Source: Bacilli bacterium
GTDB lineage: Bacteria; Bacillota_I; Bacilli_A; RFN20; CAG-826
Direction of reading: 5' to 3'
Length of the DNA: 33,511 bases
Assembly: GCA_024695405.1 (NCBI GenBank)
Contig: JAILIF010000103.1
Span: 1 to 33,511, forward strand
In this document: positions 20,841 to 29,318 of the stretch, piece after piece
Layout of the letters: each line of letters starts with the position of its first letter
Position numbering within the stretch: position 1 is the stretch's first letter
Program-made: the position numbers and the translations under genes
The notes under the pieces: model-generated
Told to the model about the DNA's origin: nothing
The model's input: only the letters and a program-made list of their open reading frames with translations
Databases searched by the model: none

Positions 20841-22204
20841 TGAAAACTGAATACGAATTATTGACCGCTCCTTATATGGATGAGTTAATGAAAAATCTTA
20901 AAGGATTTGTTGCAATTAATTCTGAAAGAGATGAATCTACAATGGATAAGGATAATCCATGTGGTAAAGGAGTAAGTAAAGCACTTAAGTTCTTTGAAGA
21001 ATTAGCAAAGAAAGATGGCTTTGAAGTAACTAATTACTCGAATAAAATTGTTGAAGCTAATATTGGTAAAGGTGATAAAAACATCACAATTATGGCTCAC
21101 GCTGATGTTGTTCCTGCTGGTAGTGGGTGGGATCAAAATCCGTTTGAAGTAGTAGAGAAAAACGGCGTTTTAACAGGTCGTGGTGTTGCTGATGATAAAG
21201 GCCCTCTTCTTGCTTGTTACTATGGCTTAAAAGCTTTAAAAGATAATAATATGCTTGGTAATTACCAAGTCAGATTCCTTGTTGGTGGTGCAGAAGAAAC
21301 TACTTCCGAAGGAATGATGCATTATTTCTATGAATTAAATAAACCTCAACCAACATTAGGATTCTCTCCTGATAGTAGTTGGCCATTAATTTTTGCAGAA
21401 AAAGGTATCTTTAATTTTAAAGTTAGAGACACATTTAAGATTGATAAAGTTTACTCAATCAAAGGTGGCGTTGCTTCTAACGCAGTCATTGAAAGATGCA
21501 AAATTGAAATGGATGAAGATGCTGAATTCGAAGATTATGTTAATTCACAATTTAAAGGTGAAGTAGAATTTTCGAATAACAACGGCCGTAGAGTTGTTAC
21601 ATTTATTGGACAAGCTGCTCATGGTAGCATTCCTTGGGTTGGCAAAAACGCTGCAATGATGGCGGTTTATGCTTTAGGTTGTTTCTATAAAAATGAAAAA
21701 CTTATGTCTTTCTTCTCTAAGTTCATGATGACTAGAGGTGAAGGATTAAATGTTAATATGCACAATGATGAAATGTTTGATAATTCTTTAAACTTAGGAA
21801 TTTTCAAATATGAAAATGAAGAATTATTTGCTATTTTCAACTTTAGATTTATTAATTCAACAACATTTGAAGAATGCAAATCAATTATTGAAGAAAATGC
21901 AAAACCATTTAATGTAGAATTTGGCGGATGCTCTCCATTACTTTATTTCCCAAAAGATTCTGTTTTAGTTTCAACTTTATTAAAAGCATATATTGATGAA
22001 ACTGGAGAAAAGGATGCACAGCCTTTATCTACTGGTGGTGGCACATACGCAAAAGAAGCTCAAAACGTTGTAGCCTTTGGCATGGAAGAAGCTGGATGGG
22101 ATTCAAAAATGCACTCAGCAGGAGAACAAGTTAAAGTTTCTTCTTTAGAAAAAGCTATGGCAATCTATGCTAGAGCAATTGTTGAATTAGGAAAGAAATT
22201 ATAA
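20840..22204 (+). CDS. M20-family dipeptidase (PepV-like)
   Basis: 'ITIMAHADVVPAGSGWDQNPFEVVEKNGVLTGRGVADDKGPLLACYY', 'LSTGGGTYAKEAQNVVAFG'. Confidence 0.9.
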   Translation: MKTEYELLTAPYMDELMKNLKGFVAINSERDESTMDKDNPCGKGVSKALKFFEELAKKDGFEVTNYSNKIVEANIGKGDKNITIMAHADVVPAGSGWDQNPFEVVEKNGVLTGRGVADDKGPLLACYYGLKALKDNNMLGNYQVRFLVGGAEETTSEGMMHYFYELNKPQPTLGFSPDSSWPLIFAEKGIFNFKVRDTFKIDKVYSIKGGVASNAVIERCKIEMDEDAEFEDYVNSQFKGEVEFSNNNGRRVVTFIGQAAHGSIPWVGKNAAMMAVYALGCFYKNEKLMSFFSKFMMTRGEGLNVNMHNDEMFDNSLNLGIFKYENEELFAIFNFRFINSTTFEECKSIIEENAKPFNVEFGGCSPLLYFPKDSVLVSTLLKAYIDETGEKDAQPLSTGGGTYAKEAQNVVAFGMEEAGWDSKMHSAGEQVKVSSLEKAMAIYARAIVELGKKL

Positions 22205-22809
22205 TGAGAACAAAATTTAAGGCTTGGGCAGAACCATATATAAATGAGCATACTGAAGTAATGCTTAAGGGTGAAGACCTTGCTACCATGAAAGACTTTG
22301 TCTTAGAAATTGGTAGTGGCAAGGGTCAGTTCCTAGTTTTAATGTCTCAAAAATTCCCTACCATGCAATTTGTAGGAATTGAAAAGAATGTTACTTGCTC
22401 TGGCTTTACTGCTAAGAAATTAGTAGAAAACGAAGTAAAAAATGCAAAGCTTATTTTTGATGATGCAGAAAGAGTTTTGGTTAATGTAAAAGATAATTCG
22501 ATTGATACAATTTTCTTAAACTTCTCTGATCCATGGCCAAAGAAGAGACATACAAAAAGAAGGTTAACATGTGAAAGATTCTTAAATGAATATTTTAGAG
22601 TACTTAAAGAAGGCGGAAATTTGATTATTAAAACTGATAACGATGACCTTTTTGCATACTCTAAGGAAATGTTTGAAGCTTCTAAATTTACTATTGTAAG
22701 CTGTACAACTGACTATGATGGTAAAGAAGAATTTGACTCAATTACTGAATATGAAGAAAACTTCAGAAGTGTTAATAAGAATATTAATAGAATGGTGCTT
22801 AAAAAATGA
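22204..22809 (+). CDS. trmB: tRNA (guanine-N7-)-methyltransferase
   Basis: 'VLEIGSGKGQFLVLMSQKFP', 'LNFSDPWPKKRHTKRRLT'. Confidence 0.97.
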   Translation: MRTKFKAWAEPYINEHTEVMLKGEDLATMKDFVLEIGSGKGQFLVLMSQKFPTMQFVGIEKNVTCSGFTAKKLVENEVKNAKLIFDDAERVLVNVKDNSIDTIFLNFSDPWPKKRHTKRRLTCERFLNEYFRVLKEGGNLIIKTDNDDLFAYSKEMFEASKFTIVSCTTDYDGKEEFDSITEYEENFRSVNKNINRMVLKK

Positions 22810-23306
22810 TTTCAAAATATGGTTTGATATATTCTTTTTCTAAAACTGAAGACACTTTAGAAGTGTATTTTTCTGATGAAGAAATTATTAAAAACGAAAG
22901 AAAAGAAGATGTTGAACTATTCTATGGAAAAAATAGTTTTGTTAAAGCAAATATCTATGGCATCAAAAAATACGTGAAGATTAGAATCAATGGCTTAATT
23001 TATTATCCAAGCGATGAATTTATCGCGCTTGTAAATGGTTATTTAGGCGCATATGATTTAATGCTTTCTAGCAAATATAAATCTGGATTTGAGATAGCAA
23101 AGAAAGATAATAAATACTACGTTATTGCTAAAAAAGATACTTTGCTACCTGATAGAAAGTTTACTAAGGAAGATAAAATCTGTACTTTCAAAGATTTATC
23201 AATCTCTGAATCTGACAGTGAATTAATAATTGAAGATGGATTAAAAGACGAAGATATCGGAAAAGATTTCTTCGATATGGAGGCTCATGAAAATGTTGGA
23301 AATTGA
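22806..23306 (+). CDS. YtpR-like protein (DUF4479 plus remnant of tRNA-binding domain)
   Basis: N-terminal half is DUF4479-like ('ANIYGIKKYVKIRINGLIYYPSDEFIALVNGYLG'). C-terminal segment 'VIAKKDTLLPDRKFTKEDKICTFKDLSISESDSELIIEDGLKDEDIGKDFF' resembles the end of a tRNA_bind domain by eye. Confidence 0.45.
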   Translation: MISKYGLIYSFSKTEDTLEVYFSDEEIIKNERKEDVELFYGKNSFVKANIYGIKKYVKIRINGLIYYPSDEFIALVNGYLGAYDLMLSSKYKSGFEIAKKDNKYYVIAKKDTLLPDRKFTKEDKICTFKDLSISESDSELIIEDGLKDEDIGKDFFDMEAHENVGN

Positions 23307-24390
23307 GTTAAAAAAACAAGGAAAGATTTCAAGATTAACAAATAAGACTTTCCAATTTGATCAAAGAATTAAGGATGGTTTCTTTAGTGCGAACTACTTT
23401 TTAAAGAGTAGAAAGATTGTTGCTGAAAACGAACCAAACCATATTGTTACAATGCAATGGTTCCAAAGAAGAGATGATTCGATGCTTTGCGGTATTGATG
23501 AAGCAATTGCATTAGTTCATACATTCGCAATTGAACCAGAAAATTTAGTGATTGAAGCTCTTAATGATGGAGATATTATCCAAGCTAACGAGCCTGTCTT
23601 AAAGATTACTGGTAAATATGAGCACTTCGGATTCTTAGAATCAGTTATCGACGGCATTTTAGCTAGAAGAACAAGTGTTGCCACTAATGTAATGAAGGTT
23701 AAAAAAGTAATCGGTGATTATCCAGTGTTTTCAATGGCCGATAGACAAGATGATTACTTAACTCAAGTAGGTGATGGATATGCAACATATGTTGCTGGTA
23801 TTGATAGAGTTTCTACTGACGCACAAGGATTATGGTGGGGCGGAAAAGGTATGGGAACTATGCCACACGCTTTAATTCAAATCTGTGATGGTGATGTTTG
23901 TAAAGCATCTGATATTTATTTAAAATCATTCCCTAATGAAAAAGTAACCGCACTTATTGATTACCATAACAACGTTGTTAGAGATTCTTTAATCTTAGCA
24001 AGACACTTAGGTGAAAAACTTAATGGTGTTCGTATTGATACATCAAAAGCATTAGTTGACCATTATTTTGATGATAAAGATACTAGTGGATTTGATCCTC
24101 ATGGTGTTTGTAAAGAGCTTGTATTTGCTCTTAGAAAAGCTTTAGATGATGAAGGCTTTCACTATGTTAAGATTACTGTTTCTTCAAGCTTCTCAGCAGA
24201 AAAAATTGAAGAATGGGTAAAAGAAAAAGTCCCAGTCAGTATGTATGGCGTTGGAACATATTTTGTTAACAATACAACTTGTGGATTTACAGGTGACTTA
24301 GTTATGAGAGATGGTAAACCTCAAGCAAAAGAAGGAAGAGCAAATTATCCAAATCCTAGATTAAAAAAAGTTAATTATCCAATTTATTAA
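23287..24390 (+). CDS. Nicotinate phosphoribosyltransferase (short form)
   Basis: 'MQWFQRRDDSMLCGIDEAIAL', 'GILARRTSVATNVMKV', 'ADRQDDYLTQVGDGYA', 'GTMPHALIQI', 'GVRIDTS'; RBS atGGAGGctcATG. Confidence 0.88.
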   Translation: MKMLEIELKKQGKISRLTNKTFQFDQRIKDGFFSANYFLKSRKIVAENEPNHIVTMQWFQRRDDSMLCGIDEAIALVHTFAIEPENLVIEALNDGDIIQANEPVLKITGKYEHFGFLESVIDGILARRTSVATNVMKVKKVIGDYPVFSMADRQDDYLTQVGDGYATYVAGIDRVSTDAQGLWWGGKGMGTMPHALIQICDGDVCKASDIYLKSFPNEKVTALIDYHNNVVRDSLILARHLGEKLNGVRIDTSKALVDHYFDDKDTSGFDPHGVCKELVFALRKALDDEGFHYVKITVSSSFSAEKIEEWVKEKVPVSMYGVGTYFVNNTTCGFTGDLVMRDGKPQAKEGRANYPNPRLKKVNYPIY

Positions 24391-24435
24391 AATTGATGTG
24401 AGACTTTTTCCCATTTTTTTTAAAATAAAAAAATA

Positions 24436-24465
24436 TTGTTGAAAAAGCCTTAATTTAAGTATAAT
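24436..24465 (+). promoter_or_regulatory. Sigma-A-type promoter driving the AbiF-associated RNA
   Basis: TTGTTG (24436-24441), 18 nt, TATAAT (24460-24465). An overlapping alternative is TTGAAA with a 15-nt spacer. Predicted start near 24472. Confidence 0.65.
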
Positions 24466-24470
24466 ATATT

Positions 24471-24519
24471 AACAAGTCCAGAGGACGACGGACATATGTT
24501 CTACTCCCTGACTTTTTTT
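24471..24519 (+). ncRNA. Candidate AbiF-associated small structured RNA ending in an intrinsic terminator-like U tract
   Basis: Core 24476-24512 (GTCCAGAGGACGACGGACATATGTTCTACTCCCTGAC) is 20/37 G+C inside AT-rich flanks. Hand fold: GUC/GAC, AG/CU and GGA/UCC outer stem with bulges; inner hairpin GGAC-AUAU-GUUC; then U7 (24513-24519). Preceded by a promoter and directly upstream of the AbiF-like ORF. Confidence 0.7.
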
Positions 24520-24529
24520 ATTAGACAAA

Positions 24530-25453
24530 ATGAAAGAATATAAAACTGTTGAGGAACTTATCAATATTTTGGAAGGTAAAGGCCTTGTTTTTTCGCAAAG
24601 ACAAAGAGCAAAAAGATTACTAATCGAAAACAATTATTATTGTGTAACAGCATATAAGAAACTTTTTTATAAAAATAATGAAAGGGCATTTCTTGATAAT
24701 GTTGATTTCGAAGATTTATTTAATGTTTATTCGTTTGATAAAAGTTTTAAAACAATTATCCTTAAACATTTATTATTCATAGAGCAAAAGATTAAAACTG
24801 CAATTAGTAATAAAATCTCTAAAGAATATGGAATTAAAGAAACAGATTATTTAAAAAAGACAAATTATGATTTAACAAATCGTTATTTGGATGAAAACTT
24901 GCAAAAAATAATTGATCAAAAAAATAAATACGGAAGCAAAAATAGTGCCGTTAGACATTACAAAGAAACTTATGGTTTTGTTCCGTTTTGGGTTCTCAGT
25001 AAGTGCTTAACAATGGGGGCAGTCAGAGATTACTTTACAATTTTAAAACCTTCAGATCAATTTGAAATTATACAAAATTTATTAGAAAAGAAGATTGACA
25101 AAAAACCTGTTAAAAGAGCTAAAGCAATGATTTCTTTATTTGCTGATATAAGGAATATGTGTGCTCATGATGATAAGTTGATAGGTTATGTTCATGAAAG
25201 AATTACTATTGCAGAAACAGATGAATTGGCAAAACTAGGAATAAAAGAAAACAGCAAAGGGAGAAGCGATATTCTTGCACTTCTTATTTCCGTTAAGTAT
25301 TTTGTTAATAGGACAATGTACAATGAATTTATTCAAGACATTACATCAACTATAAAAAAATGCCATAAAAAAATTGCGCGAGTTGTTTCTAAAAAGGAAT
25401 TCTTGTCTTATATTGGACTTCCTGAAAATTACGAAGAACTTAAGAAATATTAA
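24530..25453 (+). CDS. Abi_2/AbiF-family abortive-infection protein, HEPN ribonuclease-like
   Basis: 307 aa. Abi_2-type N-terminus ('KEYKTVEELINILEGKGLVFSQRQRAKRLLIENNYYCVTAYKKLF...'), 'YSFDKSFKTIILKHLLFIEQKIKTAISNKISKEYG', 'VPFWVLSKCLTMGAVRDYF', and 'ADIRNMCAHDDKL' with the HEPN R(N)xxxH motif at 25151-25168. Confidence 0.9.
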   Translation: MKEYKTVEELINILEGKGLVFSQRQRAKRLLIENNYYCVTAYKKLFYKNNERAFLDNVDFEDLFNVYSFDKSFKTIILKHLLFIEQKIKTAISNKISKEYGIKETDYLKKTNYDLTNRYLDENLQKIIDQKNKYGSKNSAVRHYKETYGFVPFWVLSKCLTMGAVRDYFTILKPSDQFEIIQNLLEKKIDKKPVKRAKAMISLFADIRNMCAHDDKLIGYVHERITIAETDELAKLGIKENSKGRSDILALLISVKYFVNRTMYNEFIQDITSTIKKCHKKIARVVSKKEFLSYIGLPENYEELKKY

Positions 25454-25487
25454 AAAACCAGAACCAATTGAATGATTCTGGTTTTTT
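25453..25487. terminator. Bidirectional intrinsic terminator (abiF-like gene / rpsD)
   Basis: AAAAA-CCAGAA-ccaattgaatga-TTCTGG-TTTTTT between convergent ORFs. Confidence 0.88.
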
Positions 25488-25507
25488 GTTTGCTTTGATT
25501 GTAAGTA

Positions 25508-26113
25508 TTAGAGCTTACGGTTATAGAATTCAACGATTTGTGATTCAACAATGTCTTGTGGTAATTCATTACGTTCAACTTCACGAACATATTTACCAGC
25601 AAATTTAGTAGCATCAACTTCGACCCAACCAAATTTAGTAACTTGGCCTTCGAGAGATTCTTTGATTACTTTTAATCCTTGGCTAGCTTCTTTAACTGAG
25701 ATTTCATCTCCAACGTTACAAAGGTAGCTTGGGATGTCGACTTTAGCACCGTTGACCATAATGTGGCCATGGTTGACTAATTGTCTTGCGCCTCTACGAG
25801 TTCTTGCGAAGCCCATACGGTAGACAAGATTGTCTAAACGAGATTCTAATAATTTCATAAAGGCAACGCCTGTAACTTCTTTACTAGATAAGGCAATCAT
25901 GAATAATCTACGGAATTGTCTTTCGTTAACTCCATACATTTGTCTGAGTTTTTGTTTTTCTGTTAATTGTTTACCGTATTCAGACATTTTCTTTTTACGG
26001 TTTGCGCCATGTTGACCTGGGCCATATGGACGTTTAGCTAACTCTTTTTGAGTACCTAAAGTAGAAAAACCTAAACGACGAGATCTTTTCCAATCTGATC
26101 CTGTGTATCTCAT
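25508..26113 (-). CDS. rpsD: 30S ribosomal protein S4
   Basis: '[35 protein letters not shown]', S4 domain '[34 protein letters not shown]'; RBS aaaaggaggatagatATG. Confidence 0.98.
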   Translation of the reverse strand: MRYTGSDWKRSRRLGFSTLGTQKELAKRPYGPGQHGANRKKKMSEYGKQLTEKQKLRQMYGVNERQFRRLFMIALSSKEVTGVAFMKLLESRLDNLVYRMGFARTRRGARQLVNHGHIMVNGAKVDIPSYLCNVGDEISVKEASQGLKVIKESLEGQVTKFGWVEVDATKFAGKYVREVERNELPQDIVESQIVEFYNRKL

Positions 26114-26264
26114 TATCTATCCTCCTTTTCCTTATTTGCACAATAATGAATAGGTGTGAATTCCTGCTCCCGGATGTTTGAATTGATTTCACCGCATAGC
26201 TTTGGTTACTTTGTAATTTGATCAAACATTAGACGGAGTGTATCCACATGCTGCATTACATGCA
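26114..26264 (-). promoter_or_regulatory. Structured 5' leader of rpsD (candidate S4 autoregulatory leader)
   Basis: Complementary segments on the minus strand: CTGCAT/ATGCAG; ATGTTTGA/TCAAACAT; CTCCG/CGGGAG; GTG/CAC. About 150 nt between the predicted start and rpsD. Confidence 0.55.
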
Positions 26265-26270
26265 GTAAAA

Positions 26271-26299
26271 AATATATATGTTTTTATTGCTTAAGTCAA
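26271..26299 (-). promoter_or_regulatory. rpsD promoter
   Basis: Minus strand TTGACT (26299-26294), 17 nt, TATATT (26276-26271). Confidence 0.75.
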
Positions 26300-26358
26300 T
26301 AGGAAATTATCTTCACTTTATATAGCTTTTTCTTTTCTCATTATGATAAGAAAAGTGA

Positions 26359-26386
26359 TTGATATATTCTTAAATACCTTTAAAAT
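26359..26386 (+). promoter_or_regulatory. Promoter upstream of ezrA
   Basis: TTGATA (26359-26364), 16 nt, TAAAAT (26381-26386). Confidence 0.55.
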
Positions 26387-26415
26387 AGAAATATAAAATA
26401 TTTCAGGTGAAACGT

Positions 26416-28176
26416 ATGTTATTAAAAAGTTTATTATCATCATTACTTCTCATAGCAGAAGATATGCTTCTTGAAGAGTTTGTAGTCATTCTTTTTATTT
26501 CTATTGGCTCAGTTATTTTAGTTGGATTTGTTTTATTCATCCTTTTTAAATTCGGTTTTAAAAGAACAAAATGTAAAAGGCAACTTAAAGATTTAGATAA
26601 GAAAGTTAATTATTTAAAAGGCTTACTAACAGGTCAAGATGCTTCAGGAGTTCGTAGACTAGAAGTTATTTCTAGAAGTAATCTTCTTTATGGAGACATC
26701 TATGATGAACATCAAAATGACTTTAAAGTTATTTTAGAAGATTATTCTAAACCTGCTGATTTAGCTATTAATAGATTAAGAACTGCTCTTGCAAGAAAAG
26801 ACTATAAGAGTTTCAAAATTCTTCACACAGAAGCAAAAAAAGTAATTACTTCTTTTGAAGACAAACTTCTATTATTTGATAAAGACCTTTATGAAATTTT
26901 AAAACCTGAAGAAGATTTAAGAAGTGAAGCAGTAAGAATTAAGGAAGACTATAGAAATATCAAGCAAAGATTTTCTAATAACACCAAAGAGTTAGAGATG
27001 ATTGCGGGTATCTTTAACAAAGTATTCTCTAAAATTGATGTTCAATTTGATAAATTTGAACACTTATTAGAATGTGCTGATTATTCAGAAGCAAAAGAAT
27101 TGCTTCCTAAGATTGCTCAAGTTATTACTGCTTTAGGTCGTGCAATTAGTGAACTTCCTAACTTATGCCAACAAATCGAAAAAATCATTCCAGAAAAGAT
27201 TATGCTTTTATCTACTGATTTTATCGATGTAGAAAAAACAGGAATCCCTTTATTCCATTTAGCATATAAGAAAAGAATTGAAGCATGGCAGAGTGAAATT
27301 AAAGGCGTTAAAGATCAATTAAGTGAATTAAAACTTAGTGGTGCTCAAGCAAAACTAGATTCTGTTTCTAATGAGATTGATGACCTACATAAACAACTAG
27401 AAGAAGAAATTACAGATAAGAAGTACTTTGAACAAAATATCAATAATGCTTATGAAAGTGTTCTTATCTTAGAAAAAGATTTTTTAAAGATTGTCGCTAA
27501 ATTACCAGAAATTAATTCTGTCTATGTTGTTAGCCCAACTCAAAAGACCAACTTAGATGTTTTAAAACAAAACATTAATGAATTAGGTGTTGCTAAACGT
27601 GCTTTAGATAATTACATCCATAGCGCTACTAAGCAACCTTACAGTATTTTAAAGAACAAACTCGAGCAATTAATTAACGACTATGAAGTTGCTAAACGTG
27701 GTGTAGATGACTTTAAAGCATATGTTGAAAGCATTAAAGGCAATTCTGAAGATGCTTATGACTTAGTCTTCAATTATTATTACAAACTAAAGAAAGTTGA
27801 AAGTGTCATTAGAGATATGAATATGCCTAATATTACGGGTAAATATTTAGATCCTATTGAAAGATGTTATGGACTATTAAACGCAATTGATGGCGCAGTT
27901 AAAACTCAACCAATCGATGTTAAATTTGTTAATGAAAAAGTTGAAGAACTTAAAAACATAACTAAGAACTTATTTGAAGATGTTGAAAAACAATTATCTG
28001 ATATGAAATTAGCTGAATCCGCGATTGTTTATAATAACCAAGATAGAATTCATCAAAGTGATGTTCATAATAAGTTATTAGTGTTAGAAGATGATTTCTA
28101 TAATGGTGAATTTGCAAAAGTATACAAATACGCTAATGAAATTTATCAAAATAGTCACGTTGAGGACAAAAAATAA
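26416..28176 (+). CDS. ezrA: Septation ring formation regulator EzrA-like
   Basis: Single N-terminal TM followed by a long coiled-coil-rich cytosolic region; order rpsD / ezrA / nifS-like / thiI matches Bacilli. The ORF track begins at GTG 26407, but ATG 26416 is better spaced from AGGTG. Confidence 0.8.
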   Translation: MLLKSLLSSLLLIAEDMLLEEFVVILFISIGSVILVGFVLFILFKFGFKRTKCKRQLKDLDKKVNYLKGLLTGQDASGVRRLEVISRSNLLYGDIYDEHQNDFKVILEDYSKPADLAINRLRTALARKDYKSFKILHTEAKKVITSFEDKLLLFDKDLYEILKPEEDLRSEAVRIKEDYRNIKQRFSNNTKELEMIAGIFNKVFSKIDVQFDKFEHLLECADYSEAKELLPKIAQVITALGRAISELPNLCQQIEKIIPEKIMLLSTDFIDVEKTGIPLFHLAYKKRIEAWQSEIKGVKDQLSELKLSGAQAKLDSVSNEIDDLHKQLEEEITDKKYFEQNINNAYESVLILEKDFLKIVAKLPEINSVYVVSPTQKTNLDVLKQNINELGVAKRALDNYIHSATKQPYSILKNKLEQLINDYEVAKRGVDDFKAYVESIKGNSEDAYDLVFNYYYKLKKVESVIRDMNMPNITGKYLDPIERCYGLLNAIDGAVKTQPIDVKFVNEKVEELKNITKNLFEDVEKQLSDMKLAESAIVYNNQDRIHQSDVHNKLLVLEDDFYNGEFAKVYKYANEIYQNSHVEDKK

Positions 28177-29318
28177 TGTCTTCTAAGAACATATATTTCG
28201 ATAATGCTTCGACTACATTTATTGATGAGTCGATTCTAGAATCTTTTAATAAGGCAGTTAAAACCTACCCAGGTAATCCTAGTAGTATTCATAAATATGG
28301 CCAAGAGTCTTCTAGAATTATAGAAAAATCAAGAGATTTAATATTGTCTTCTCTTTGTTTAAATAACCACGAAGTTATTTTTACTAGTGGTGCTACCGAA
28401 GCTAATAATTTAGCTATTAAAGGATTTGCTCTTGCTCATAAAACAAGAGGAAAGCATATTATTGTAAGCGAAGTAGAACACCCTTCAATTTTAGAAACAG
28501 TAAGAGAACTTGAAAGAGATTTCGGATATAGAGTTTCCTATTTGCATATAAATGCTGAAGGAAAAGTAAGTCTCGAAGAACTTGAATCATTAATAGAAGA
28601 TGATACTTTTTTAGTCTCAATCATGGCTGTTAATAATGAAATAGGCAGTGTTAATAATATTGAAGATATTGCAAAATATTTAAAACAATTTCCAAAAATT
28701 GCTTTCCACGTAGACGCTGTTCAAGCATTAGGAAAAATAGACATTAATTATAAAGATGTTGATATGATTACTATCACTGGTCATAAGATACATGGCTTAG
28801 TTGGCTCAGGTTGCTTAATAAAAAGAAAAGGAATAACCATAGAAGCCATAATTAACGGCGGTGGACAAGAAAATAATATTAGAAGTGGTACTTATTCCCT
28901 TCCGCTTATTTCGACTCTTGCACTCGCGATTTCTAAAGCTATTAAGAATCAAAAGACTTCATTTAACTTAGTTAAAGTGGTTTCAGATAAATTATTAGAT
29001 GAATTAACAAAAATGGATGACTTACTTGTTATTAATTCGAATACAAAAGAAAATCCATTTGTTGTTAATTTCTCTTTAAAAAAACATAAGGCTAGTGTAG
29101 TGGTTGAAGCACTTAGTAATAGAAATATATTTGTTTCATCAATCTCAGCATGCCATTCTAAAGGAGAACCTGTTTCTTATGTAGTGAAAGCACTTAAACA
29201 TGATGATGTTCTTGCTCATAACACTATTAGGGTTAGTTTAGACACTTTGAACACAGTAGAAGAAGTTAAAATATTTATAAAAGAATTTAAAGAAATAATC
29301 GGAGGATTAAAACAATGA
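28176..29318 (+). CDS. Cysteine desulfurase (NifS/IscS family)
   Basis: 'IYFDNASTTFIDE', 'EVIFTSGATEANNLAIKGFA', 'HVDAVQALGKI', 'ITGHKIHGLVGSGCL'; paired with thiI. Confidence 0.94.
   Translation: MSSKNIYFDNASTTFIDESILESFNKAVKTYPGNPSSIHKYGQESSRIIEKSRDLILSSLCLNNHEVIFTSGATEANNLAIKGFALAHKTRGKHIIVSEVEHPSILETVRELERDFGYRVSYLHINAEGKVSLEELESLIEDDTFLVSIMAVNNEIGSVNNIEDIAKYLKQFPKIAFHVDAVQALGKIDINYKDVDMITITGHKIHGLVGSGCLIKRKGITIEAIINGGGQENNIRSGTYSLPLISTLALAISKAIKNQKTSFNLVKVVSDKLLDELTKMDDLLVINSNTKENPFVVNFSLKKHKASVVVEALSNRNIFVSSISACHSKGEPVSYVVKALKHDDVLAHNTIRVSLDTLNTVEEVKIFIKEFKEIIGGLKQ

Noticed and set aside
24391-24435. Terminator for the nicotinate phosphoribosyltransferase gene
   Set aside because: T- and A-rich (CCCATTTTTTTTAAAATAAAAAAA), but no convincing GC stem directly before the T-run; only a weak AT hairpin overlapping the stop codon.
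24471-25453. True Cas13/type VI CRISPR locus or CRISPR array
   Set aside because: Only one copy of the repeat-like RNA, no spacers, no Cas1/Cas2, and the protein is 307 aa with one HEPN RxxxxH motif rather than a large two-HEPN effector. An AbiF-type module is the better reading.
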